From positions 1,364,001 to 1,428,000 of the forward strand of contig CAXXIH010000004.1 of NCBI GenBank assembly GCA_963663365.2: 64,000 nucleotides of DNA, given 5' to 3'. A program made the position numbers and the translations under genes. This DNA is from G963663365 sp963663365. Its GTDB lineage: Bacteria > Hinthialibacterota > Hinthialibacteria > Hinthialibacterales > G963663365. Under the pieces are notes generated by a model. That model was not told the DNA's origin and made no database searches. It saw nothing but the letters and a program-made list of their open reading frames with translations. Positions 1 to 8,498 of this stretch are shown here, piece by piece. Numbering within the stretch: the stretch's first letter is position 1; the number at the start of each line of letters is the position of its first letter.

Positions 1-1369
1 TGCCTTCAGCATCACGAAAGGCGCTATTGATCGGCTGGGGACTATGCGGACCGATTGGACCGTCAAAGACCGGGAAATGCTGCTCGCTCCATGTTGCACC
101 GTTGTCATCTGATGTGCACCAACGAAACGGCACACCAGGCAGCCCAACACCGCCCGTAAACATGAAGAGTCTGTCGTTATCATTCCAAATCAAAGCACAC
201 TGTTCGGCCGCGTCGGCGAAATCATAATAAAGTTCGGGCATATCCCATTGTTCCGCACCGCATCGCAATCTGGTTTGAATGAGGCATACGTTCGGCTTGT
301 ATTCCAAAGTTGAAGTTGAAGCCGTAAAGAAACATGCCAATACATCGCCGTTGGAACAGACCGTCATACCCGGGCTGTGATTGTGTGCCAATAGCGCCGG
401 ATGCAATCCCACGGCTGCACGATCTTGAGCGTGATCATTTTCAGGCGGGATTGGCAGCAGTGGACGTATCTTAAAATACGGTTGTTTTTCGTCCGGACCA
501 TATTCCGCGGCATCCGGGTATTGTTTCACACATTGTTGGACAAAAGGTTTTTCAACACTGCACGGAGCCGTTTTTGGGAACGGGGCCATAACGATACGGA
601 AGCCGATGGGGTGAGTTGGCTCAGTATTTACATCTTGGTTTTTATATTGAACCGGACAATGTGGCGGAAGACTCGCACGGTTGGCGGAGCGGCGATAATA
701 AGGTGCTTCCCATTTTTGGATGCCTCCTCCGCGTGCCACACGTGCTACTCCTGTAGCTGGTCCAACCGGATCGATCTCGCCGACATCCGGATACATCGCA
801 TGCCAATCAAGGCACCACTCCAATGGCGGCGTATGCATATTGATCAGGCCCCAGGGATTGGCTGTGCCCGGGGATGGGGGCTCATTGCCGGACCAGAATT
901 GTGTTTCCGTCCCCGCCCGGCATGCGTATTCGCACTCCGCTTCGGTAGGGAGCCGATAGGATTTGCCTTCTTTTTCGCTCAACCATTCGCAAAAAGCTAC
1001 GGCGCGTTCCCAAGGTAAATTGGAGACATAGGGTGCGAAACGATCCGATATGTTGAAATCCGGTTGGAAGAGTTTGAATTGCTCGATCGTAATTTCTGTT
1101 TTCGATATCAGAAAATCGGAGCTGATTTTGACTTTACGAACCGGGCGTTCATCCCAATCGCCATCGAATAGCAGTGGCGGACCATCGAGTTTATCCGGGA
1201 CTGTTGGATTGAGGATGCCCATTCGGAATTCCCCGGCCGGAATGGGCACCATATGTACTCCGATGGAATTAACGATATCTTTTAGAGTTGTGTCTTCTGC
1301 ACAGATACCGGGAATTGAATTCAACAATAAAACAGTTGCGATTAATATGAGAATTGGTTGGTTGCGCAT
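1..1369 (-). CDS. Secreted fusion: formylglycine-generating-enzyme-like domain + sialidase/BNR-like domain (partial, C-terminus off the left edge)
   Basis: My own translation of the minus strand is open from the ATG at 1369 to base 1, giving 456 residues without a stop. Residues 1-22 form a signal peptide ending near GICAED. Residues about 38-262 match the FGE/SUMF1-like fold: VHMVPIPAGEFRMG at the start, then TEITIEQF, the RLPTEAECEYACRAGTET motif, NPWGLINM, LEWCLDWH and the closing GFRIVM. Residues about 285-456 look like a sialidase-type beta-propeller, with SPGMTVCSNGDVLACFF and an Asp-box (TSDDNGATW) near residue 420. The stretch equivalent to the FGE catalytic region (RGGGIQKWEAPYYRRSANR) lacks the two cysteines, so formylglycine activity is unlikely; a structural or binding role is more plausible. 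A GGAG lies 11 bases before the ATG. Confidence 0.85.
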   Translation of the reverse strand, partial: MRNQPILILIATVLLLNSIPGICAEDTTLKDIVNSIGVHMVPIPAGEFRMGILNPTVPDKLDGPPLLFDGDWDERPVRKVKISSDFLISKTEITIEQFKLFQPDFNISDRFAPYVSNLPWERAVAFCEWLSEKEGKSYRLPTEAECEYACRAGTETQFWSGNEPPSPGTANPWGLINMHTPPLEWCLDWHAMYPDVGEIDPVGPATGVARVARGGGIQKWEAPYYRRSANRASLPPHCPVQYKNQDVNTEPTHPIGFRIVMAPFPKTAPCSVEKPFVQQCVKQYPDAAEYGPDEKQPYFKIRPLLPIPPENDHAQDRAAVGLHPALLAHNHSPGMTVCSNGDVLACFFTASTSTLEYKPNVCLIQTRLRCGAEQWDMPELYYDFADAAEQCALIWNDNDRLFMFTGGVGLPGVPFRWCTSDDNGATWSEQHFPVFDGPIGPHSPQPINSAFRDAEG

Positions 1370-1875
1370 CGTTTTTATTTCTCCGCACCGGTGGCAGTAG
1401 ATGGCATTTGATTTGTATAATCACCGATAGTTTAGCAGCACTCTCTGTGTTTGCCGACCTGCTTGTATTGCTGCGGATTAAAATAAAAGGTCCGTGTAAT
1501 TTCGTATTTTATCGTGTTTCTGTCCACTTCACTTGGACTGTTACCGTGTGAGTAAGAATGACTAATAAATCCGAGCAACAGCCGGGAGTAACCGGCTTAT
1601 GCCTATGAATGATATTTATTTGGCAGGATCATACCGGACACAAAATAAATTCCCGAAAATATTGGAGTTACAAAGCAGAATTATCTTCAACAGGCTACGG
1701 GGGCTCTGTCATATGCGCCAATTCAAATGGATCTATCGCGGTATCAATTGGCCTTCAGAAGCGTATGATCGAAGAGAAGGCCCTTATTGTGTCCATACGG
1801 ATCCGTCGGTTTGCATGGCTTGAGCCGTCTATCCGGTGTTCGCGATTCGGTAGATTCAAAGGTAGGTACAGCAGC
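1370..1875. other. Divergent intergenic region, 506 bp
   Basis: This stretch separates the leftward FGE-like fusion gene from the rightward FKBP gene and should hold both promoters. It is AT-rich in its left half. The frame of the FKBP gene stays open upstream to about 1609, but that extension resembles no FKBP sequence and I treat it as non-coding. I see no RNA gene, repeat or convincing -35/-10 pair. Confidence 0.4.
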
Positions 1876-2307
1876 ATGACCCAGGCGAAAAACGGCGACA
1901 CGGTTCGAATCCATTATAGTGGCACATTAGATGATGGTTCTTTGTTCGACACTACCGAAGGACAGGATCCGCTCGAACTAAAATTAGGAGAGGGACGCAT
2001 CCTGCCCGGATTTGAAAGTGCCATTATCGGCTTGGAAGAAGGGGGAAAACGCCAAATAACGATCTCTCCCGAAGAGGGTTTTGGTGAGCGGGATGAAGGA
2101 TTAGTAATTGATGTTGAGCGGGCCAATATTCCTCCGCATATCGAGTTAGAGGTCGGAGGCGTGCTCCAGGTTACGGCCCAAGATGGCGGTTCCCGCAATG
2201 TCATTGTGAAAGACCTGAATGAAACCAAGGTTACTTTGGATGGCAATCATCCATTGGCCGGGAGGACGTTGACTTTCGATATCGAACTTGTCGAGTTAGT
2301 CGCATAG
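1876..2307 (+). CDS. SlyD-type FKBP peptidyl-prolyl cis-trans isomerase
   Basis: A 143-residue cytoplasmic prolyl isomerase of the short SlyD type. The order is classic: GDTVRIHYSGTLDDGSLFDTT (FKBP strand and flap), LGEGRILPGFESAIIGLEEG, then an inserted-in-flap region beginning ISPEEGFGERDEGLVIDVER, and the closing NHPLAGRTLTFDIELVEL. SlyD proteins often end in a histidine-rich metal-binding tail; none is present here. I chose the ATG at 1876 because the FKBP fold starts right after it and an AAGGTAGG stretch precedes it, even though the frame is open further upstream. It stands alone with about 280 bp before the next gene. Confidence 0.92.
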   Translation: MTQAKNGDTVRIHYSGTLDDGSLFDTTEGQDPLELKLGEGRILPGFESAIIGLEEGGKRQITISPEEGFGERDEGLVIDVERANIPPHIELEVGGVLQVTAQDGGSRNVIVKDLNETKVTLDGNHPLAGRTLTFDIELVELVA

Positions 2308-2590
2308 CCGGTTCGTCGGGTTGGTCTGAATCCGGATAAGCAAACGTATTGGTTTGTTTATGTTTATTTACAGTTGTTGATCTTAGACGATGCGGAATTG
2401 GTGATCTCCAGGCCAAGAGTATGTGAGAACTATGTTGGCCTATGTGCATTTTGCATGGGTCTATGTAGCGACACGTTTCAAACCATAGTAATGTAACTCC
2501 AGTTCGGTGCAGAGGTGGATTTTCCATCCTTTAATTGCAGATCCAATCATAAGGCCGTTGCCATCAGGGCAGCGGTGTGGGAGGTATTTG

Positions 2591-3619
2591 ATGATGACGA
2601 AGAGATTCTGTCTTTTATTCGTGTTAAGTGGCGCCATGCTTGTGTGCGGTTTTTCTACGAGCTGGGCAGAGCCGGCCGGAACACCATTGGAAGTCAAAGC
2701 GCCTTTGGGACTTCCTGCTGTTCCCATTCCGCAGGACAACCCGATGACAGTGGAAAAGGTCGAACTGGGGAAAATGCTCTATTTCGATAAACGCCTGAGC
2801 AAAGATGAGACAATTTCCTGTGCAACGTGTCACGATCCGAACCATGCCTACGCCGAAGACCGTCCGACATCCGAAGGCATCTTTCAACAGGTCGGTGGAC
2901 GTAATGCGAATTCGGTCATCAATACGGCCTATTTTACAGAACTCTTTTGGGATGGACGCGCCAAGAGCCTCGAGGAACAGGCCGGGGGGCCGGTTGAAAA
3001 TCCCATCGAGATGGGCGCAAAAATGGAATTGGTCATCAAGAAGATCGCCGATGTTCCTGAATATAAAAAGCGGTTTAAGGATGTTTTCGGGACCGATGTT
3101 ACACGGGACGGTATCGTCAAAGCCATCGCTGCTTTTGAGCGCACAATTCTTTCCGGGAATTCTCCTTACGATAAATACATGAATGGCGACAAGAGCGCGA
3201 TGAGCGAAGACGCGGTAAAAGGCATGGCGCTTTTCCAGGGCCCCAAGATGTGCGCTGTTTGCCACTCAGGACCGACTTTCTCTAATGGCGCTTACTTCAA
3301 TAGTGGCGCAGGTAAGGGCAAAGGATTGGAAGACGGCGGCCTGATGGAAGTCACCAAAAAAGAGACAGACAAAGGCAAATTCCGTGTACCGATGCTGCGT
3401 GATGCTGCCAAGACCGGACCCTATATGCACGATGGCAGTATTCCGACCTTGCGCGAAGCGGTTGCTTTTATGGCTAGCGGAGGAAAGGCCAATCCAAACC
3501 TGTTCCCCGTGTTTAGAAGCATGCAAAAGCCAACAGAAGAAGAAATTGACCAGCTGACCGCGTTTGTTGAGGCGTTGTCAGGGGAGTATCCGATTATCGA
3601 GCCTCCCGAACTTCCGTAA
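2591..3619 (+). CDS. Di-haem cytochrome c peroxidase (MauG/CcpA family)
   Basis: A 342-residue periplasmic protein that would reduce hydrogen peroxide with electrons from a small c-type cytochrome. A signal peptide covers residues 1-26, ending SWAEP. Two CxxCH haem-binding motifs are present: CATCH near residue 80 followed by DPNHAYAED, and CAVCH near residue 220 followed by SGPTFSNG. The central INTAYFTELFWDGRAKSLEEQ and the C-terminal FRVPMLRDAAKTGPYMHDGS with TLREAVAFM are family hallmarks. The start is the ATG at 2591 (a second ATG follows at 2594), placed behind GGGAGG. Upstream in-frame codons are not protein-like. The neighbours give no pathway clue. Confidence 0.93.
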   Translation: MMTKRFCLLFVLSGAMLVCGFSTSWAEPAGTPLEVKAPLGLPAVPIPQDNPMTVEKVELGKMLYFDKRLSKDETISCATCHDPNHAYAEDRPTSEGIFQQVGGRNANSVINTAYFTELFWDGRAKSLEEQAGGPVENPIEMGAKMELVIKKIADVPEYKKRFKDVFGTDVTRDGIVKAIAAFERTILSGNSPYDKYMNGDKSAMSEDAVKGMALFQGPKMCAVCHSGPTFSNGAYFNSGAGKGKGLEDGGLMEVTKKETDKGKFRVPMLRDAAKTGPYMHDGSIPTLREAVAFMASGGKANPNLFPVFRSMQKPTEEEIDQLTAFVEALSGEYPIIEPPELP

Positions 3620-3649
3620 TAGTACGGCGTCTTTTTAAAAGCGATAAAA

Positions 3650-3681
3650 AAGCGGCTCATCCATATTCGGGTGGGCCGCTT
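3650..3681 (-). terminator. Rho-independent-type hairpin, best in the minus direction
   Basis: AAGCGGCTCA and TGGGCCGCTT pair over ten positions with one wobble. Read on the minus strand the stem is followed by a run of six T, a standard terminator layout. It sits 31 bases after the peroxidase stop but has no T run in the plus direction. No credible minus-strand gene ends here, so it may simply act as a weak plus-strand stop. Confidence 0.4.
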
Positions 3682-3852
3682 CGCAATTCAATACAGAGCG
3701 TTCAACGATCCATGAATGCCCAAGATGAGCGATATCCGAAGATATACTTTTGGCGTGCCAAAATCCGCCAAGAAGCAGTTGGGGTGAATATTGACCCTGG
3801 TGAAGGCGTCTGCGAACATTTGTGAATATCGTACGGGAAGGAATTGGCGATC

Positions 3853-4353
3853 ATGTTTTCAAAAGAACAGTTTCTCGAATCGTTCCGGTTTGAAACCAAT
3901 ATCTGCAAGCATCTCTATACTAAAGTTGAAAAGAACCTGCTTGATTACAGGCCTACCGAAGAACAGCGTTCTATTTTGGAACTCCTTCAATACTTGACAG
4001 TGTGCGGCACGCTTCCGGTCCGGGGATTACTAAATGCCGATTGGAGCCATATTCAAGACGATTTGGAGCGCTCAAAGCAGATCAGCGCCGATGAATTTTG
4101 TGGCGCGATGGATGCTCAAGCGGCGGAGGTCGAAAAGTTAATCGGTGGGCTATCCGAAGAGGAACTCGAAAACAAAGAGACCGTGTTTCCCACCGGGCAA
4201 AAAGCCATTCTTGGTGCGGCCCTCGTTAATTTTCCACTCAAATTTATTACGGCCTACCGTATGCAGTTGTTTCTATATTTAAAACAGACCGGCAATTCCG
4301 AATTGAGCACGTATAATTGCTGGTTTGGAATGGACAAGCCGGAAACTCCATGA
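3853..4353 (+). CDS. DinB-like four-helix protein
   Basis: A 166-residue soluble, helix-rich protein. The opening FSKEQFLESFRFETNICKHL, the HILELLQYL-like segment (RSILELLQYLTVC), the GLSEEELE stretch and the late LVNFPLKFITAYRMQLFLYL follow the helix pattern of the DinB/YfiT superfamily. The three metal-binding histidines typical of many DinB proteins are not all evident, so activity is unknown. I start at the ATG at 3853, preceded by GGAAGGA; a TTG at 3844 would be too close to that site. No operon partner is evident; the next gene is convergent. Confidence 0.6.
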   Translation: MFSKEQFLESFRFETNICKHLYTKVEKNLLDYRPTEEQRSILELLQYLTVCGTLPVRGLLNADWSHIQDDLERSKQISADEFCGAMDAQAAEVEKLIGGLSEEELENKETVFPTGQKAILGAALVNFPLKFITAYRMQLFLYLKQTGNSELSTYNCWFGMDKPETP

Positions 4354-4433
4354 GTGGATACGGTAATGCTTGATTGCCCGGAGAACAGGCGCTGCTTATT
4401 CGCCCGATTCGGCTAAATCGGCTGATCTGGAAT

Positions 4434-4721
4434 TTAGAAGAAGTAGTAAATCAGAATTTGAGAGACTAATGCTGCAATTGCAAAGGGCCGCAGACTGGTG
4501 CTTTTGCCTGTTTCTTCGTTTTTGACGGTGACTTCTTCTTTGCGCAGGGTCAAAATCCAGATTATCAGCAACGTGAAGTAGGCGAAGAACACACATTTTG
4601 CGCCGGTGACACCAAATGCCACCATCCAGCCGCGCATGATGTCTCCGGGGCCCCGCAGGATATTGGCAAAGAAATCGGCAACGGTTGTCGATAGACCGGC
4701 TGCTTCAACGAGTGGAAGCAT
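4434..4721 (-). CDS. Small two-helix membrane protein next to a sodium symporter
   Basis: A 95-residue protein of unknown function. It has two hydrophobic segments, about residues 41-58 (KCVFFAYFTLLIIWILTL) and 80-95 at the extreme C-terminus (FAIAALVSQILIYYFF), separated by a charged KEEVTVKNEETGK loop. GAGGAG stands eight bases before the ATG. It begins 23 bases after the stop of the symporter gene on the same strand, so the two are almost surely co-transcribed. I infer a small accessory subunit of that symporter; no family name comes to mind. Confidence 0.7.
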   Translation of the reverse strand: MLPLVEAAGLSTTVADFFANILRGPGDIMRGWMVAFGVTGAKCVFFAYFTLLIIWILTLRKEEVTVKNEETGKSTSLRPFAIAALVSQILIYYFF

Positions 4722-4744
4722 GATTGTATCTCCTCGTGTCTTCT

Positions 4745-6556
4745 CTATTTATTATAGCGGAAGACAAAGTTGCGTAATTTTTCTTCAGGTTCCATCGGCG
4801 TCATAAGACTTACGACAGCCGTAACAAACATCGAGAAAACAAACGACCACCAGGCGATGTACAGGAATGGATCTTCGATCTGGAACAGCGGTGTCGAGGC
4901 GTGTTCGTTGATCCATAACATGCCGAAGGTGCTGAACATTCCTAAGATCAGTCCCACGAAGGCTCCGGTTCCTGTTGTTCGTTTCCAGAGAACGCCGAGC
5001 ACGATAATCGCCAGGCTCGGACCTTGGAACAGCGTGAGGAGTGTCTGTATCAATGTATAGATACTGTCGAATTGCGCTGAAAACTCAGCAAAGAAAATAC
5101 CGAACACGATAAAGCAGAAGGTGATAATGCGCCCAACGACGAGATAATGCTCATCTTCGGCATCGGGCCTAAAGAAGCGCTGATAAATATCTTTGGTCCA
5201 GAGTGTGGCTGCGGAGTTTAGACACGAGTCGACACTGGACATAAGCGCGGCCAGAAATGCGGCGAAGAAGATGCCTAATAGTCCCGGAGGCATAATGTCG
5301 CGAACCAGCGTAGCCATAGCCTTATCCGCATCGGTGATTGTGGGATCATGTGCAAGAGCAATAATTCCGGGCACAACCACGGTAAACGGAATGATAACTT
5401 TGAGTAGCGATCCCCAAATATAGGAGGCTTTGGCCTGTCCTTCGGAGCGCGCTCCCAGTGAACGTTGGACGATTGATTGGTTGCCGATCCAGTAGGCATT
5501 GGCCAATACCAGACCCAGGCCGAGGAAAATCCCCGACCAAGGGAATGAAGTATCCGTATCGGCCGGAAGTACAAGATGGAAATGATTGGCAGTACGTTCG
5601 CCCATGCTTTGGATAATATCGACAAACGCTTCGAGACCTCCCAACTGGGCGATGCCATAAAAGAGAATGAATATGCACCCCAGCATCATGACGGCACACT
5701 GAATGACATCGGTATAGACAACCGCCGCCAGCCCCCCAAAAAGGGTATAAACGCCGATAATCACTCCCATCAAGATGATGGAATAAATCAAATGCCAAGA
5801 CGGTTCTCGAGCCTGTCCGGCTACGAGCGCGTCAATTGCTTCAGGACTTCGATCTTCTCCCAATACGGCAATTGGGATTTCGTTTTGCAGGGGTAGCCCC
5901 TGGATTTTCGCCTGAAAATCGGGATTGGGTGAATCGAATAGAATGATATTGGGATTATGTTCTGTGATGATTTTCAACGTTCCGGCTTCGTCACTGCCGT
6001 GGAAAGGAGGAGCGAATGTTTTTCCGGTCACGGTGCCTTCAAGCGATTGCACTATCTCCATATACGCTGCTTCATCGTTGGCAACAATTACAAACTTTGG
6101 ATTGAGATCGAGCAGCACGGAAAGCATGACAGCTGTTGCGTAGAGCATAATGCCCAAATTGCAGGCCAAGAAGCAGCCCCAAATCAAAGCGGATACTGTG
6201 CGGACGCCGACGTTGTAGCGAGCACCGAGCCATTCGGGGACGGTAGATACGTTTGCGCGCCAGAAAATGGGGATAAAAATAAATGCGGCGATAATCATGA
6301 CCGGAACACAGCCGATCCAGTCGAAGTTGCCCAACACGATCCCGTACAGATAGGCGGAACCGGCAATGCCCACAATATCAATGGCGCCGATGTCGCTGAC
6401 GACGAGAGACATGCCAATCGCCCACCAGGGCAACTTACGTCCCGCAAGAAAATAATCTTGTCCCGTCTTGATGCGTCTCCCAAGATAGACACCCAGGCCG
6501 ACAGTGCAGACTAAATAGATAAGAAGGACGGCATAGTCGATTCCATTAAGGGCCAT
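4745..6556 (-). CDS. Sodium:solute symporter (SSS family) with an inserted extracytoplasmic alpha/beta domain
   Basis: A 603-residue transporter of the SSS family, substrate unknown. SSS marks include DYFLAGRKLPWWAIGMSLV, GGLAAVVYTDVIQC, NQSIVQRSLGA, GIFFAAFLAALMSSVDSCLNS and about 14 membrane segments. Between the fourth helix (ending LSVLLDL) and the helix that begins WHLIYSIILMG sits an extra block of about 100 polar residues (about 152-253) with alternating strands and helices. By family topology it faces outside. I start at the ATG at 6556 behind GGGG; a TTG at 6571 is the alternative. A small membrane protein gene follows 23 bases downstream and a second symporter gene lies 257 bases upstream. 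Confidence 0.9.
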   Translation of the reverse strand: MALNGIDYAVLLIYLVCTVGLGVYLGRRIKTGQDYFLAGRKLPWWAIGMSLVVSDIGAIDIVGIAGSAYLYGIVLGNFDWIGCVPVMIIAAFIFIPIFWRANVSTVPEWLGARYNVGVRTVSALIWGCFLACNLGIMLYATAVMLSVLLDLNPKFVIVANDEAAYMEIVQSLEGTVTGKTFAPPFHGSDEAGTLKIITEHNPNIILFDSPNPDFQAKIQGLPLQNEIPIAVLGEDRSPEAIDALVAGQAREPSWHLIYSIILMGVIIGVYTLFGGLAAVVYTDVIQCAVMMLGCIFILFYGIAQLGGLEAFVDIIQSMGERTANHFHLVLPADTDTSFPWSGIFLGLGLVLANAYWIGNQSIVQRSLGARSEGQAKASYIWGSLLKVIIPFTVVVPGIIALAHDPTITDADKAMATLVRDIMPPGLLGIFFAAFLAALMSSVDSCLNSAATLWTKDIYQRFFRPDAEDEHYLVVGRIITFCFIVFGIFFAEFSAQFDSIYTLIQTLLTLFQGPSLAIIVLGVLWKRTTGTGAFVGLILGMFSTFGMLWINEHASTPLFQIEDPFLYIAWWSFVFSMFVTAVVSLMTPMEPEEKLRNFVFRYNK

Positions 6557-6813
6557 TCGATTACCCCACAAATATTTTTATGCAAGACCGGTGCGAAATG
6601 CCGGTTTCTAAACGCCCGCATGCCGAAATGCGCCTTGGAGTTCCTTTTTTATTTCCCTCCCCATGGAAACATATGGACGCCGGCGACCGCTGCTGACCGC
6701 GAGAGTTTCGAAAGTCTAGCACAACCTATCCACCTATGCCGAGAGGCGGACATATACGCTTTCATGTGGCAAGTGAAGGAATTGAGTGAATATTCTAAGG
6801 CGATGAATCCGGA

Positions 6814-8340
6814 TTATTCGAATTCAATTGCCATTTCACGCGGTTTTGTGAATTGGCTGATTGTCAAACCGGCAAGAAAACTGATCAATGCGGCAATGGG
6901 CATTATCAGCACAATCGAAAAACTTGTTTCAAAGCCAAAGAATTCCGCGATTTGTTGCCAATAGGACATAACCAATCCGGCGAGAAAGCCTACGGCAATG
7001 GCTGTCCACGCTCCGGCGGGTGTGCTCGATTTCGCGAAAAAGGCCATAGCAAAAATGGCGAATAAAGGAGCGCTGAAGAAAGAACTGATACGTACCGTTT
7101 TTTCAAGGATATTTGTTCCGGGAACCAAGCTGACTCCCAAGCTCATCAAAATGGCAATCATCCCCACGGCTAAACCGATTTGTTTGGCACGGCTGAGTTT
7201 GGCTCTAGGATTATCTTCCATATTCCGGGCGAAGATGAAATCGAGGTCAGTCACCAGGACGGTGCTGATCGAATTGATCCCCGAATCCAAACTGGACATG
7301 GCTGCCGCGAATAAAGCAGATAAGACCAGACCTGAAAGTCCCGGCGGAAGAATGTGACCGATGAAATGCGGGAAAAGACCGTCGGCCTGAGCTGTGACCA
7401 GTTTGTCGGATTGGGGCAGTAGTTCGGGGAAATGCAAATAAAACCCAAGCAATGCCAATCCGGTGAAAAGTAACATGGATACAGAGCAACCATCGGCCAG
7501 AAGCGTAAGAGCGAAACTGCGCCGTGCGGCGCGGACATTTTTTGTGCATAAAAAACGCTGGATCACAACCTGGTCCGATGTGGAAGTGCAAATCCAAAAC
7601 GAGGCGGCGTAAAGCATGGTACTAATTGCCGTCAGCCGGTCAAAAGGATTTATGGAAAGAACTTTGATCTTTTGCCAGTGCAAATTTTGAAGTTGTTCCG
7701 AACCCCAATCCGGCCACCATCCTGATATCCCGCCGCATCGGTAGGTGACGATTCCAATGGTCAAGAGCGCACCGCCCACCAAGATGATGTATTGAATCAC
7801 ATCAGTCAGCAACACAGCGCGGATTCCGCCCATAACCGTATAGAGTGTGCCGATGATGCCTACCGCAATTAGGACATATTCGATGGGCAAACCGCAGATG
7901 GCAGCGACGGCCTTGCTGCATGTAAAAATCACCAACCCCATCCAAAACAGCCGGGAGAGAATGAAAATCACCGCGGCCGCGCGGCGGATACCCAGCCCCA
8001 AACGCGCTTCCAGCAGCTGGTACCCGGAGGTGATTTTTTGTTTCATGATATGCGGGATTACAAAGTATCCGATAACGATGAAAGAAATCGGGATATGAAG
8101 AACAAACCATAACCAGCCGGGGCCGTTTTTGATCATTTCACCCGGATAGGCCAGATAACTGACCGAACTCATCAACGAAGCAAGAACGGAAATCCCTACA
8201 ATAAAAGAGCCGAATCCGCGCCCCCCAACGAAATACTCTTCGGTTGTCTCTTGACGCCGGGCACACCACCATCCAATCGCTAAGACGCCCAATGCATAAA
8301 GCGCAATGACGATGATGTCGGCTGTTTTAAGATACCCCAT
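6814..8340 (-). CDS. Sodium:solute symporter (SSS family)
   Basis: A 508-residue inner-membrane transporter with about 13 hydrophobic segments. Family landmarks are EEYFVGGRGFGSFIVGISVLAS, TVMGGIRAVLLTDVIQYI, SDQVVIQRFLCTKN and LSALFAAAMSSLDSGINSIS. Unlike its neighbour it has no inserted domain and the usual length for SSS proteins. AGGA lies eight bases before the ATG at 8340. The gene is divergent from the amidohydrolase / D-threonine-aldolase-like pair, which suggests it may import the compound those enzymes act on, perhaps an amino-acid derivative. The substrate cannot be read from the sequence. Confidence 0.92.
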   Translation of the reverse strand: MGYLKTADIIVIALYALGVLAIGWWCARRQETTEEYFVGGRGFGSFIVGISVLASLMSSVSYLAYPGEMIKNGPGWLWFVLHIPISFIVIGYFVIPHIMKQKITSGYQLLEARLGLGIRRAAAVIFILSRLFWMGLVIFTCSKAVAAICGLPIEYVLIAVGIIGTLYTVMGGIRAVLLTDVIQYIILVGGALLTIGIVTYRCGGISGWWPDWGSEQLQNLHWQKIKVLSINPFDRLTAISTMLYAASFWICTSTSDQVVIQRFLCTKNVRAARRSFALTLLADGCSVSMLLFTGLALLGFYLHFPELLPQSDKLVTAQADGLFPHFIGHILPPGLSGLVLSALFAAAMSSLDSGINSISTVLVTDLDFIFARNMEDNPRAKLSRAKQIGLAVGMIAILMSLGVSLVPGTNILEKTVRISSFFSAPLFAIFAMAFFAKSSTPAGAWTAIAVGFLAGLVMSYWQQIAEFFGFETSFSIVLIMPIAALISFLAGLTISQFTKPREMAIEFE

Positions 8341-8498
8341 GTATTATTCCTGGCCTATTGGTTTGCTGCGTTATGCTGAGAGTAATGGAAGATGTGCAGC
8401 GGGGCAATTCGGCTTTGCCACTGTGTCAATCATGCCATGGGAAACCGCTGATATGTTGGGTAATTTGGATATGCTGCCACGAGGTTTAGAATGAAACC

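Noticed and set aside
401..1018. 205-codon plus-strand frame
   Set aside because: It lies antisense to the FGE-like/sialidase-like gene, whose minus-strand translation carries clear domain motifs.
1609..1875. Upstream in-frame extension of the FKBP gene
   Set aside because: The 89 extra residues have no FKBP or leader features; the fold and a ribosome site begin at 1876.
2624..3265. 213-codon minus-strand frame
   Set aside because: Antisense to the di-haem peroxidase, which has both haem motifs.
3702..3908. 68-codon minus-strand frame near a minus-oriented hairpin
   Set aside because: It overlaps the DinB-like gene start, has no ribosome site and no protein-like pattern.
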